Origin: Thiodiazotropha sp040506975
GTDB taxonomy: Bacteria; Pseudomonadota; Gammaproteobacteria; Chromatiales; Chromatiaceae
Reading direction: 5' to 3'
Length of the DNA: 64,000 nucleotides
Assembly: GCA_965211775.1 (NCBI GenBank)
Contig: OZ242974.1
Span: forward strand, 4,650,001 to 4,714,000
Of this stretch, positions 37,298-46,473 are shown piece after piece (the first letter of the stretch is position 1; each line of letters opens with the position of its first letter). The position numbers were made by a program, and so were the translations under genes. The notes below the pieces were generated by a model, which was given only the letters and a program-made list of their open reading frames with translations, made no database searches and had not been told where the DNA came from.

Positions 37298-38865
37298 CCC
37301 CAATATTTCACGCATTAAAAAGGCAAAATCCTGATACTTCGATATAATTCAGTTGCTTACACTGTAATCGAAAGGATTTTGCCTGTGACAAACTGTACCC
37401 AGACTGCCTTTGATTTTCCAGCCCTAAAACGCCGTAAGGTTCAAGCCAAGTTTTCCGGTGGCGATATCACCTCGGACGGCGGCGTGTTGCTGCTGCGTGA
37501 GATCGACAGGCGTCTGGGATTGCTCGAGGCGGTTGATGCGGTCATCCCCGACCCGCGAGATCCCCGCTATATTGAACACAGCCAGTTGAGCCTGTTGCGC
37601 CAGCGAGTCTATGGGCTCTGCCTGGGTTATGAAGATCTGAACGACCATCAGACACTACGCACCGACCCGGCCCTACAGAGCTCGATCGAACGCGAGGAGG
37701 TACTGGGCAGCCAGTCGACACTTTGTCGGCTGGAGAACCGGGTCGATCGCCGGGTTGCCGTTGATGTCCACAACCTACTGCTCGAGCAGTTCATTGCCTC
37801 ATATGATGCACCACCCGATGAGCTGATCCTGGATTTCGACGCCACGGATGATCCGGTGCATGGCCGCCAGGAAGGCCGCTTCTTTCACGGCTACTACGAT
37901 CACTACTGCTTCCTGCCCCTGTATGTCTTTTGTGGCGATCAACTGCTGGTGAGTTATCTGCGGCCCAGCCGGATCGATGCGCCCAAGCATGCCTGGGCGA
38001 TTCTGGCGCTGTTGGTCAAACGCCTGCGCCGGGCTTGGCCTGAAGTGCGTATCATCTTTCGGGGCGATAGCGGCTTTTGCCGTCACCACATGCTCAGCTG
38101 GTGCGAGCGCAACGCTGTGGGCTATATCGTGGGCATCGCCAAGAATGACGCCTTGCTGCGGTGTATCCGTGAGCCCATGCAGTGGGTTGAGGAACTGGCG
38201 AAGCGAACCGGCATGAAGATGCGGGAATTCTTTCAGTTTCACTATGCCGCCAGCACCTGGAAGACGCGTCGCAAGGTGATCGCCAAACTGGAGGTCACCG
38301 ACAAGGGGCCAAATCCACGCTTCATCGTCACCAACCTGGCCGGCGACAAACAGCGCCTTTACGATGACCTCTACTGCGCCCGTGGTGACATGGAGAACCG
38401 AATCAAGGAGCAGCAACTGGGGCTGTTCGCCGATCGCACCAGCGCGCATTACTGGTGGGCCAATCAGTTTCGTCTACTGCTGTCCAGTCTGGCCTATGTG
38501 CTGATGGAGGCCATCCGGCGCCTCGCGCTGAAGGGCACGGAACTGGCGCGTGCACAGATGACCACGATCCGGCTCAAACTGTTCAAGATCGGGGCGGTCA
38601 TCATTCGCAACACGCGACGGATCCGCTTCCTGCTCTCCAGCACCTATCCCTATCAGGCGCTGTTTTTCCAGGTGGCGGCACGACTCAAGCCGGGATAGCC
38701 CGGCAGAGTGCTGCCCCGGCACGTTGATCAACAATGGGGGTAAGGGGGAGTCTGCCCGGAGGGTGGAAAATCAGGGCTTGATAGAGGTTTGGTTCCCAGT
38801 GAGGGCAAACCATCCAAGCTTGGCCATATCACCGGCTAAATTTAAAAACGGATGAAACATGCGGG
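37298..38865 (+). mobile_element. IS1380-family element subtype A, copy 5
   Basis: 1568 bp flanked by TTAG (37294-37297, 38866-38869), inserted in the last 5 % of the methyltransferase gene, in the same direction. Confidence 0.95.
37385..38698 (+). CDS. IS1380-family transposase (subtype A, copy 5)
   Basis: Full-length; differs from copy 1 by E22K (VQAKFSGG). Because it is co-oriented with the host gene, readthrough transcripts would carry the start-codon hairpin described for copy 1. Confidence 0.94.
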   Translation: MTNCTQTAFDFPALKRRKVQAKFSGGDITSDGGVLLLREIDRRLGLLEAVDAVIPDPRDPRYIEHSQLSLLRQRVYGLCLGYEDLNDHQTLRTDPALQSSIEREEVLGSQSTLCRLENRVDRRVAVDVHNLLLEQFIASYDAPPDELILDFDATDDPVHGRQEGRFFHGYYDHYCFLPLYVFCGDQLLVSYLRPSRIDAPKHAWAILALLVKRLRRAWPEVRIIFRGDSGFCRHHMLSWCERNAVGYIVGIAKNDALLRCIREPMQWVEELAKRTGMKMREFFQFHYAASTWKTRRKVIAKLEVTDKGPNPRFIVTNLAGDKQRLYDDLYCARGDMENRIKEQQLGLFADRTSAHYWWANQFRLLLSSLAYVLMEAIRRLALKGTELARAQMTTIRLKLFKIGAVIIRNTRRIRFLLSSTYPYQALFFQVAARLKPG

Positions 38866-38930
38866 TTAGCTTACTCGCTAGATTTAAACGGAAAGTGAGA
38901 ACGCTGCGCAACAGATGGCGGCCAAGTTGA

Positions 38931-39351
38931 AATAATGTGATCGGTGATTACCGCCAGGGTAGAGCCTTGACTTCCGAGCGGCCCGGACAAAATGGGGACA
39001 AGGGAGTGTCGGAGAGGGCATAAATTAAAATAGATCGCTTAAGTTTGTAAAAACTGGTGACATTTCATCATCGAGTGGCAGTTGAACACTGCAATTTCAC
39101 TGGATGATGCTTAAAATCTACCCGGATATATGCAGAATAGGATAGGATTAGCGAAATCAAAAAGTGGCATTAAGCCCTCTATCTACGTAGAGAACGCACT
39201 AAACTATCCGAAACAAGCATTTAGGAATCCAACACCAATGGTGTGACCCTACGATCGAGACAGGATATATCGACATCATCTCCGCCAAAGCTGCAGCCAC
39301 GCTGCCCCTATCACACCACTATGGGATAAATCGCTCAGAGGATCGCAAACC
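38931..39351. other. Gene-free interval before lemA
   Basis: About 420 bases with no credible gene. It contains one long imperfect palindrome (39066-39109) and presumably the lemA promoter near its 3' end; I see no repeat or RNA gene that I recognise. Confidence 0.5.
39066..39109. repeat. Imperfect 44-bp palindrome
   Basis: Arms CATCATC/GATGATG, AGTG/CACT and GCAGT/ACTGC surround the loop TGAAC, 16 pairs in all with small internal loops. There is no T-run, so it is not a standard terminator. It may be an RNA structure or a protein site. Confidence 0.45.
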
Positions 39352-39942
39352 ATGACAACATCAATCGTGCTACTGGTTATTATTCTGGCTGTCATCGGTT
39401 TCGGCGTAGGCATGTACAACAAGCTTATCGCCGGACGTAACCGTTACCAAAACGCATTTGCTCAAATCGATGTTCAACTTACACGTCGCCACGATCTGAT
39501 CCCCAATCTGGTGGAGACCGCCAAGGGTTACATGAAACACGAGAGAGAGACCCTGGAAGCTGTGATTGAGGCGCGCAATCGAGCGGTCAGCGGTCTACAG
39601 CAAGCGGCGAAAGACCCATCCAATCCGGAAACAATGAAACAACTTGGCGAAGCGGAACAGGGCCTCAGCGGCGCACTTGGCCGCCTGTTCGCCTTGGCGG
39701 AAGCCTATCCGGACCTTAAAGCCAATGAAAACATGATGCAGCTCTCCGAAGAGCTTGTCAGCACCGAAAACAAGGTGTCATTTGCCCGCCAGGCTTATAA
39801 CGATTCAGTCATGCAATACAACATAGACCGTGAATCATTTCCCAGTAACCTGATAGCAAGCTGGTTCCGTTTCCTGCCTGCCACCCTGCTCGAGATTGAA
39901 GACGAGGTGAAACGCGAAGTACCGAAGGTCTCATTCAACTAA
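39352..39942 (+). CDS. lemA: LemA family protein
   Basis: 196 residues: one N-terminal membrane helix (IVLLVIILAVIGFGVGMYNK) with the rest an extracytoplasmic helical bundle, containing the family motif RRHDLIPNLVETAKGYMKHE. LemA proteins are often paired with HtpX-like M48 proteases, as here (gap of nine bases). The molecular role is poorly known. Confidence 0.92.
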   Translation: MTTSIVLLVIILAVIGFGVGMYNKLIAGRNRYQNAFAQIDVQLTRRHDLIPNLVETAKGYMKHERETLEAVIEARNRAVSGLQQAAKDPSNPETMKQLGEAEQGLSGALGRLFALAEAYPDLKANENMMQLSEELVSTENKVSFARQAYNDSVMQYNIDRESFPSNLIASWFRFLPATLLEIEDEVKREVPKVSFN

Positions 39943-39951
39943 TTCGCATCA

Positions 39952-41874
39952 GTGAATTTTTTCGAGCATCAGGATGAAGCGAAACGCAACACCCAACGCC
40001 TGGTGTTGCTGTTTTTACTTGCAGTTGTAGTGATCATCCTCGCCATCGATACGGTATTGCTCATACTGTTCGGCACTCTACTCAGTGATACGGCGGAATC
40101 CCCTCAAACCCTGAGCGGCTTTCTCACTGAAAACAGCTCAATCCTGTTATTTGGTACCGGAGGAACAGGCGCTGCAATCGGGCTGGCCAGTCTCTTCCGT
40201 AGCGCCAGCCTGAAGGATGGCGGCGCTGCTGTGGCGCGTCAAATGGGAGGGGTGCCGGTAGAAGCCGATCCACAAGACCCGCTACGCCAACGCCTGCGCA
40301 ACGTGGTGGAAGAGATCGCCATCGCCTCCGGCGTGCCGGTGCCCGAGATCTACATCATGGAGCGGGAATCCGGCATCAATGCCTTTGCCGCCGGTTATTC
40401 ACCCAGTGACGCGGCGGTGGCGGTAACCCGGGGCACCCTCGAAAACTTGAACCGCGAGGAGCTGCAAGGCGTCATCGCCCACGAATTCAGTCATATATTC
40501 AATGGTGACATACGCCTTAACATACGGCTTATCGGCGCCCTGTTCGGCATCATGATCCTGGCGATTGCCGGCCGGCGCATCCTCTCAGGCGCTCGCTTCT
40601 CCTCAAGTTCAAAAAACAATAACGCTGGCGCGATAATCCTGTTTGCCGCCGCGCTCACCGCCATCGGTTATATCGGCCTGTTCTTCGCCCGCTGGATCAA
40701 GGCTGCCGTCTCCCGTCAGCGGGAATACCTGGCCGACGCCTCGGCAGTGCAGTTTACCCGCAACCCGCAAGGTATCGCCGGCGCATTGAAAAAGATTGCC
40801 GTGCACACCCAGGGCGCCTCATTAAACAGCGACGGCGAGGAGATATCGCATATGCTGTTCGGACAGGGAATGCACGCCACCCTGTTTGCCACCCATCCTC
40901 CCGTCATCGAACGCATCCAACGCATCGAACCGAGCTTTCGGGAACAGGAGCTGGGGGAAATTGCCAAACGCCTGCTGCAACGCTCACGTAGAGAAGCGGA
41001 ACAGGAGGTTGCCGCAACCCAGGCCACCGCGAAACGCGCCCCCTTCGATCCGCGTACGATCATCGAGGGAATAGGCCGGCCCGGTTGGGAGCAGATCATG
41101 GCTGCAGCGGCGCTGGCGGCCAGCATGCCCGAGAGTATGCTCTCGGCAGCCCGTTCCACCGAGTGGGCGCCGGAGCTGCTACTCTGCCTGCTCCTCGATA
41201 ATGAAGCATCAATACGTGATCAACAGCTGTTCACCATCGCCAGTAACCTGGGAGCAGAGAGCGAGGCCCAGGTACGATTCCTGATGACCTCCGCCATGCC
41301 GATCCGACCTGAGCAGCGTCTCCCCCTGCTCGAGATCGCGTTTCCCGCCCTGAAACGGCGCCCGATCGATTTTATCCACCGCATGCTCGACACCGTTACA
41401 GAGATCGTACATCTCGATGGCAGGATAGAGGTATTTGAGTTTCTGCTTGCAAAGGTGATCAGTCTCTATCTGACGGATGCGTTCAATCCCGCCCAAAGCC
41501 ACACCGGTGGTAACCAAACCCTGGCCGATCAAGCCCAGTCAGTTAGGGATGTGATCGCCATCCTCGCCGATCATGGCCATAAAAAGAGTGAGCTGATACA
41601 TCGCAGCTATGAAAACGGCATCAACAGTACTGGACTGGAACAACTACCCATGCAGCGACCGACCGATTGGGTAAAAACACTGGATATGGCGCTGGATAAA
41701 CTCGACGACCTCAAGAACAAGGAGAAGGAGCGGCTGATCACCGCATTGATGGAAACCATCCTTACCGACACCCAGATCGCCACTGTAGAGCTGGAACTGC
41801 TGAGAGCGATCGGGTCAGCCCTGCATGTCCCGCTCCCCTTACTGAGCGATCGCTCTGTGTCGCGCGTGCTCTGA
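39952..41874 (+). CDS. M48-family zinc metalloprotease (HtpX-like) with long C-terminal extension
   Basis: 640 residues. Two N-terminal membrane helices, then the M48 core with VIAHEFSHIFNGD (zinc-binding HExxH), two more helices (GIMILAIAGRRIL; AIILFAAALTAIGYIGLFFA), and the third ligand region QREYLADASAVQFTRNP. After about residue 330 there is a ~300-residue cytoplasmic helical domain of unknown function, far longer than in HtpX (about 290 residues). GTG 39952 start. It probably removes damaged membrane proteins, with LemA as partner. Confidence 0.88.
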   Translation: MNFFEHQDEAKRNTQRLVLLFLLAVVVIILAIDTVLLILFGTLLSDTAESPQTLSGFLTENSSILLFGTGGTGAAIGLASLFRSASLKDGGAAVARQMGGVPVEADPQDPLRQRLRNVVEEIAIASGVPVPEIYIMERESGINAFAAGYSPSDAAVAVTRGTLENLNREELQGVIAHEFSHIFNGDIRLNIRLIGALFGIMILAIAGRRILSGARFSSSSKNNNAGAIILFAAALTAIGYIGLFFARWIKAAVSRQREYLADASAVQFTRNPQGIAGALKKIAVHTQGASLNSDGEEISHMLFGQGMHATLFATHPPVIERIQRIEPSFREQELGEIAKRLLQRSRREAEQEVAATQATAKRAPFDPRTIIEGIGRPGWEQIMAAAALAASMPESMLSAARSTEWAPELLLCLLLDNEASIRDQQLFTIASNLGAESEAQVRFLMTSAMPIRPEQRLPLLEIAFPALKRRPIDFIHRMLDTVTEIVHLDGRIEVFEFLLAKVISLYLTDAFNPAQSHTGGNQTLADQAQSVRDVIAILADHGHKKSELIHRSYENGINSTGLEQLPMQRPTDWVKTLDMALDKLDDLKNKEKERLITALMETILTDTQIATVELELLRAIGSALHVPLPLLSDRSVSRVL

Positions 41875-41905
41875 ATAACCTCACTCGAATACATTCCCCG
41901 ACCGA

Positions 41906-41914
41906 AACAGGCCC
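41906..41914. repeat. Remnant MITE-like right end
   Basis: ACAGGCCC followed by TA matches a right terminus of the family, and shares that TA with the left end of the next copy, giving the palindrome CAGGCCCTAGGGCCTG. Confidence 0.5.
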
Positions 41915-41933
41915 TAGGGCCTGTTAACACTAA

Positions 41934-43501
41934 CCCGCATGTTTCATCCGTTTTTAAATTTAGCCGGTGATATGGCCAAGCTTGGATGGTTTGCCCTCAC
42001 TGGGAACCAAACCTCTATCAAGCCCTGATTTTCCACCCTCCGGGCAGACTCCCCCTTACCCCCATTGTTGATCAACGTGCCGGGGCAGCACTCTGCCGGG
42101 CTATCCCGGCTTGAGTCGTGCCGCCACCTGGAAAAACAGCGCCTGATAGGGATAGGTGCTGGAGAGCAGGAAGCGGATCCGTCGCGTGTTGCGAATGATG
42201 ACCGCCCCGATCTTGAACAGTTTGAGCCGGATCGTGGTCATCTGTGCACGCGCCAGTTCCGTGCCCTTCAGCGCGAGGCGCCGGATGGCCTCCATCAGCA
42301 CATAGGCCAGACTGGACAGCAGTAGACGAAACTGATTGGCCCACCAGTAATGCGCGCTGGTGCGATCGGCGAACAGCCCCAGTTGCTGCTCCTTGATTCG
42401 GTTCTCCATGTCACCACGGGCGCAGTAGAGGTCATCGTAAAGGCGCTGTTTGTCGCCGGCCAGGTTGGTGACGATGAAGCGTGGATTTGGCCCCTTGTCG
42501 GTGACCTCCAGTTTGGCGATCACCTTGCGACGCGTCTTCCAGGTGCTGGCGGCATAGTGAAACTGAAAGAATTCCCGCATCTTCATGACGGTTCGCTTCG
42601 CCAGTTCCTCAACCCACTGCATGGGCTCACGGATACACCGCAGCAAGGCGTCATTCTTGGCGATGCCCACGATATAGCCCACAGCGTTGCGCTCGCACCA
42701 GCTGAGCATGTGGTGACGGCAAAAGCCGCTATCGCCCCGAAAGATGATACGCACTTCAGGCCAAGCCCGGCGCAGGCGTTTGACCAACAGCGCCAGAATC
42801 GCCCAGGCATGCTTGGGCGCATCGATCCGGCTGGGCCGCAGATAACTCACCAGCAGTTGATCGCCACAAAAGACATACAGGGGCAGGAAGCAGTAGTGAT
42901 CGTAGTAGCCGTGAAAGAAGCGGCCTTCCTGGCGGCCATGCACCGGATCATCCGTGGCGTCGAAATCCAGGATCAGCTCATCGGGTGGTGCATCATATGA
43001 GGCAATGAACTGCTCGAGCAGTAGGTTGTGGACATCAACGGCAACCCGGCGATCGACCCGGTTCTCCAGCCGACAAAGTGTCGACTGGCTGCCCAGTACC
43101 TCCTCGCGTTCGATCGAGCTCTGTAGGGCCGGGTCGGTGCGTAGTGTCTGATGGTCGTTCAGATCTTCATAACCCAGGCAGAGCCCATAGACTCGCTGGC
43201 GCAACAGGCTCAACTGGCTGTGTTCAATATAGCGGGGATCTCGCGGGTCGGGGATGACCGCATCAACCGCCTCGAGCAATCCCAGACGCCTGTCGATCTC
43301 ACGCAGCAGCAACACGCCGCCGTCCGAGGTGATATCGCCACCGGAAAACTCGGCTTGAACCTTACGGCGTTTTAGGGCTGGAAAATCAAAGGCAGTCTGG
43401 GTACAGTTTGTCACAGGCAAAATCCTTTCGATTACAGTGTAAGCAACTGAATTATATCGAAGTATCAGGATTTTGCCTTTTTAATGCGTGAAATATTGGG
43501 G
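41934..43501 (-). mobile_element. IS1380-family element subtype A, copy 6
   Basis: 1568 bp flanked by CTAA (41930-41933, 43502-43505), inserted inside the terminal repeat of the MITE-like element, so it is younger than that element. Confidence 0.95.
42101..43414 (-). CDS. IS1380-family transposase (subtype A, copy 6)
   Basis: Full-length with one private substitution, G276V (KRTVMKMREF). GTG start at 43414. Activity is probably retained but the change is in an otherwise invariant stretch among these copies. Confidence 0.93.
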   Translation of the reverse strand: MTNCTQTAFDFPALKRRKVQAEFSGGDITSDGGVLLLREIDRRLGLLEAVDAVIPDPRDPRYIEHSQLSLLRQRVYGLCLGYEDLNDHQTLRTDPALQSSIEREEVLGSQSTLCRLENRVDRRVAVDVHNLLLEQFIASYDAPPDELILDFDATDDPVHGRQEGRFFHGYYDHYCFLPLYVFCGDQLLVSYLRPSRIDAPKHAWAILALLVKRLRRAWPEVRIIFRGDSGFCRHHMLSWCERNAVGYIVGIAKNDALLRCIREPMQWVEELAKRTVMKMREFFQFHYAASTWKTRRKVIAKLEVTDKGPNPRFIVTNLAGDKQRLYDDLYCARGDMENRIKEQQLGLFADRTSAHYWWANQFRLLLSSLAYVLMEAIRRLALKGTELARAQMTTIRLKLFKIGAVIIRNTRRIRFLLSSTYPYQALFFQVAARLKPG

Positions 43502-43800
43502 CTAATCCAATACGCCCTGTTGTGCCTGAAAAAGTGCCAATCAAGGCGCACCCCAAGGGCACTTCCTTCGGGGCGCGAGGAGAGAGGTTTGGTTATTCCA
43601 AATGAGCGACGAGCAACGCCGAGTGGCGCTTTTTCAGGCGCAACCCGAAGGGCTGGGGCTGTTTTTGCACCCAGCGGCGTTATCATTCGCTCATGTAGAA
43701 TAACTACACCACGCTCATTCTGCCTTGCTGGGCACAAAAACAGCCCCAGCAGGGTGTATTGGATTAGTGTTAACAGGCCCTAAGACGAATTGCAGGATTT

Positions 43801-43878
43801 TCGTCATTCCGGCGCAGGCCGGAATCCAGGAAAAACGTCACCATCAAGCATTCTGGATCCCGGCCTACGCCGATGACG
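43801..43878. repeat. Intergenic inverted-repeat element
   Basis: TCGTCATTCCGGCGCAGGCC at the left is mirrored by CCGGCCTACGCCGATGACG at the right, with GGAATCCAG/CTGGATCC inside. It resembles the CGTCATTCC...GGAATCCAG palindromic repeats scattered between genes in many proteobacteria. It directly follows the MITE-like copy. Confidence 0.65.
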
Positions 43879-43945
43879 GTGATTCTTGGTTTAAGTAAGC
43901 GCTATTCTTCCCAGGCCGCGCTTATTAACCCGGCGGCCAAATAGG

Positions 43946-44317
43946 TTACTTTTTCTGTTTCAGCAGGTCAGCCAAGTCACCGAAAGGCTGATAGGTACTG
44001 GCACGGTTAGCAGCTGTCTCGGCAGAGGAGTAACCGGCACCAGCTTCGAGATGACGGGAATGTTCATTATCATGACAATAGATACACAGCAATTCCCAAT
44101 TGCTACCATCCGGGGGGTTGTTGTCGTGATCATGATCTCGATGATGTACCGTCAGCTCCCGGAGATTTTCCCGGGTAAACTCCCTCGCACAGCGGCCACA
44201 AACCCATGGATAGAGCTTCAGCGCCTGCTCCCGATAACCCTTCTCCCGCTGTTCCCTGTCACGACGGGCCTGGGCGACGATCCGGTCCAGTTTCTCATTT
44301 GACCGCTTCGACGACAT
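43946..44317 (-). CDS. yajD: YajD family HNH nuclease
   Basis: About 123 residues. A zinc-binding HNH fold is visible: CGRCAREFTRENLRELTVHH, then the GSNWELLCIYCHDNEHSR motif with the second CxxC. The N-terminus (SSKRSNEKLDRIVAQARRDR) matches YajD family members; an upstream in-frame ATG at 44371 lacks that similarity. The substrate and role are not known. Confidence 0.88.
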   Translation of the reverse strand: MSSKRSNEKLDRIVAQARRDREQREKGYREQALKLYPWVCGRCAREFTRENLRELTVHHRDHDHDNNPPDGSNWELLCIYCHDNEHSRHLEAGAGYSSAETAANRASTYQPFGDLADLLKQKK

Positions 44318-44538
44318 ATTCAACCTCTGATTGACGGAAGCATTAGGGATATGGCGTACGAGTGACGCCATTCAATGGTAAATATAGTCGTTTTCCCTGA
44401 TCCTTACCCGCGCCCGGACTCAACCGGACCGACATACCTTGGCCAAGATCGCCCCCAATGCGGCATCATGGCTGACGGTTGCATCCCACGCTGATAACAT
44501 CGATTGCCATGAGACACTAATCAGTAGAGTATCCCACT

Positions 44539-46473
44539 GTGAAAAACTCACTTCTACTCCGATTCGGAACGGTTATCACCATCCTCTTCATCCTGGCGGT
44601 CTCTGGCATGGTGAGTTCGATGATCATCGCTGAAACCGCCGAAGGTTACGCCGCAGCCATCAATCAGGCCGGCACATTGCGCATGCAATCCTATCGCATC
44701 GCCAGCAGCCTGGTGCATAGAACGAAGTTCCATGACGAATTTGCCGCCAGCCGGACCAGGGACCTGGTCACTGAATATAACCAACGCCTGTTCAGTCACC
44801 GTATCCACGATGTACTGACAAAGGGACCCCACAAAAAGGTCACCGAAAGCTATGAAAAAGTCGAATCCCAATGGCGGGAGCTGATGTTGCCCAATCTGGA
44901 AGATTATCTGAAATTGAGCGCATCCACTTCCCTATCGAACAATGAAAGGCGCCAACTCGACATCAGTCAGCGTAACTATCTGTCATTGGCGGACAACTTC
45001 GTCGACGATATCCACAGATTTGTCGAGGCCCTCGAAATCGATGCCGAAGAGATAAACCAACAACTCAGAATCATCCAGATCATACTGCTGACCCTGACGT
45101 TTCTGGTTGCACTGATCAGCCTCTATCTGACCAAGACACGGGTACTCCATCCGCTGCGTGATCTGCTAGCCTGCGCCAATGCGGCACGACACGGCGACTT
45201 TTCCATACGCAGCCGCCATCTCAGTGATGATGAACTGGGTCAACTGGGTCAGGCGTTTAATGTAATGGCCGAGGATCTTTCCGTGATCTATGCGGATCTT
45301 GAAAACCGGGTACGAAAAAAGACTCATGACCTGGAACAGAGCAATCGCACCCTGGAACTGCTCTATTCCGCGACCAAGCGGTTGAGCGACTCCACGTTGA
45401 GCGAAGATGTGCTGATCGCGGTGATACACGATATCGAGGCGTTACTGGGTGTGAATAACGGCACAATCTGTCTCGGTCAGCCCGGTGATCAACATGCCTA
45501 TCGATATGCCTCCACGAGGGACACCGATATCCTTTCAAAGGAAAAACCGGACAGTCAGTGTGCGATCTGCCTCGGTGAAGGCAGATCGCACACCTTCAAA
45601 ATCGCCAAATCAGATACCCATGCGCCGGTTAATGTCTTTTCCACACCAATCAGGGACAAGACCCAGCAATACGGCGTGTTGCTGGTGGAATTTCCCCTAA
45701 CCACGCAGCTGGAGGAGTGGCAGGAGCGCCTGCTGGAGACTGTTGCCAGCCATATTGCCCTGGCAATCAACGTCGCACAGCAAGTGACCCAGAGTCGAAA
45801 GCTCTCATTAATGGAGGAACGCAGTGTCATTGCAAGAGAGCTGCATGACTCCATCGCCCAATCTCTCTCCTACCTGAAGATCCAGGTAGCCAAGTTGGAA
45901 AAATCGATAAACGATGAGCGTGACAAAAAGGATATTTTGTTGGTTAGCGCTGCCTTGCGTTCTGCGCTCAACGGCGCCTATCGACAATTGCGGGAACTGT
46001 TGACCACCTTCAGACTCAGGGTCACCGACGCCGACCTGGGCAAACTGATCAGGGAGACGGTCGAGGAGTTTGAAAACAGATCAGGAATTGTTATTGAATA
46101 CACCAACCATATCGGAAATTGTCAATTCACCCCCAATGCGGAGATACACATCATACAGATCATCCGCGAGGCGCTCTCGAACGTCATTCGCCACGCCAAT
46201 GCAAGACGGGCCAGGGTGGTGCTGGAGTGCAATCAGACGGGACGGGTCAATGTCAGCATCGAGGATGACGGCATCGGAATCAATGACGAAAGTGATATGA
46301 TGCAACATTATGGACTGCCTATCATGAAAGAGCGTGCTGAGTGGTTGGGCGGAACATTGACCATCAACGAACCGGCAGGTGGCGGCACCCGGATAGAACT
46401 CAATTTCAATATTACGGACGCCTCCAACAGTGAATCCAAGAAGATGTTGATCGAGCAGTTAAAACATGGCTGA
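44539..46473 (+). CDS. narX: Nitrate/nitrite sensor histidine kinase NarX
   Basis: 644 residues. First membrane helix (ITILFILAVSGMVSSMII), then a periplasmic domain whose P-box (AAINQAGTLRMQSYRIA, about 40-57) is the nitrate-binding signature with its conserved arginine. A second helix (about 172-192), HAMP, a coiled coil, a GAF-like region, then HisKA_3 with phospho-acceptor H436 (ARELHDSIAQSLSYLK) and HATPase (VSIEDDGIGI). GTG start at 44539. The stop overlaps narL by 8 bases. It signals nitrate to NarL. Confidence 0.93.
   Translation: MKNSLLLRFGTVITILFILAVSGMVSSMIIAETAEGYAAAINQAGTLRMQSYRIASSLVHRTKFHDEFAASRTRDLVTEYNQRLFSHRIHDVLTKGPHKKVTESYEKVESQWRELMLPNLEDYLKLSASTSLSNNERRQLDISQRNYLSLADNFVDDIHRFVEALEIDAEEINQQLRIIQIILLTLTFLVALISLYLTKTRVLHPLRDLLACANAARHGDFSIRSRHLSDDELGQLGQAFNVMAEDLSVIYADLENRVRKKTHDLEQSNRTLELLYSATKRLSDSTLSEDVLIAVIHDIEALLGVNNGTICLGQPGDQHAYRYASTRDTDILSKEKPDSQCAICLGEGRSHTFKIAKSDTHAPVNVFSTPIRDKTQQYGVLLVEFPLTTQLEEWQERLLETVASHIALAINVAQQVTQSRKLSLMEERSVIARELHDSIAQSLSYLKIQVAKLEKSINDERDKKDILLVSAALRSALNGAYRQLRELLTTFRLRVTDADLGKLIRETVEEFENRSGIVIEYTNHIGNCQFTPNAEIHIIQIIREALSNVIRHANARRARVVLECNQTGRVNVSIEDDGIGINDESDMMQHYGLPIMKERAEWLGGTLTINEPAGGGTRIELNFNITDASNSESKKMLIEQLKHG

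Larger units (their letters stand above)
35937..38930 (+). pseudogene. Zinc-ribbon class I SAM methyltransferase, cut by IS1380
   Basis: The N-terminus has a probable zinc ribbon (C17-x2-C20, C47-x2-C50), followed by a methyltransferase core (SVLEIGCNVGATLDYCRTAW, TEVLEHVSDPLAFLKELRTY, DGILLITTP) and a ~200-residue C-terminal region. ATG 35937 has GAGG upstream. Insertion is after residue 454, and the last residues (LLARFKRKVRTLRNRW) lie at 38866-38930; restored length is 473. As only about 20 residues are lost and 12 IS-encoded ones added (stop at 37334), activity may persist. Such methyltransferases often act on sugars or glycans; the substrate here is unknown. Confidence 0.85.
41917..43780. 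repeat. MITE-like repeat interrupted by IS1380
   Basis: Left end GGGCCTGTTAACACTAA, then an IS1380, then TCCAATACGCCCTG and the interior, ending ATTAGTGTTAACAGGCCC; flanking TA at 41915-41916 and 43781-43782. Without the IS and one CTAA it is 292 bp. The interior keeps the stem GGGCTGTTTTTG...CAAAAACAGCCC and the CGCCCCGAAGGAAGTGCCCT block (reversed). Confidence 0.8.
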
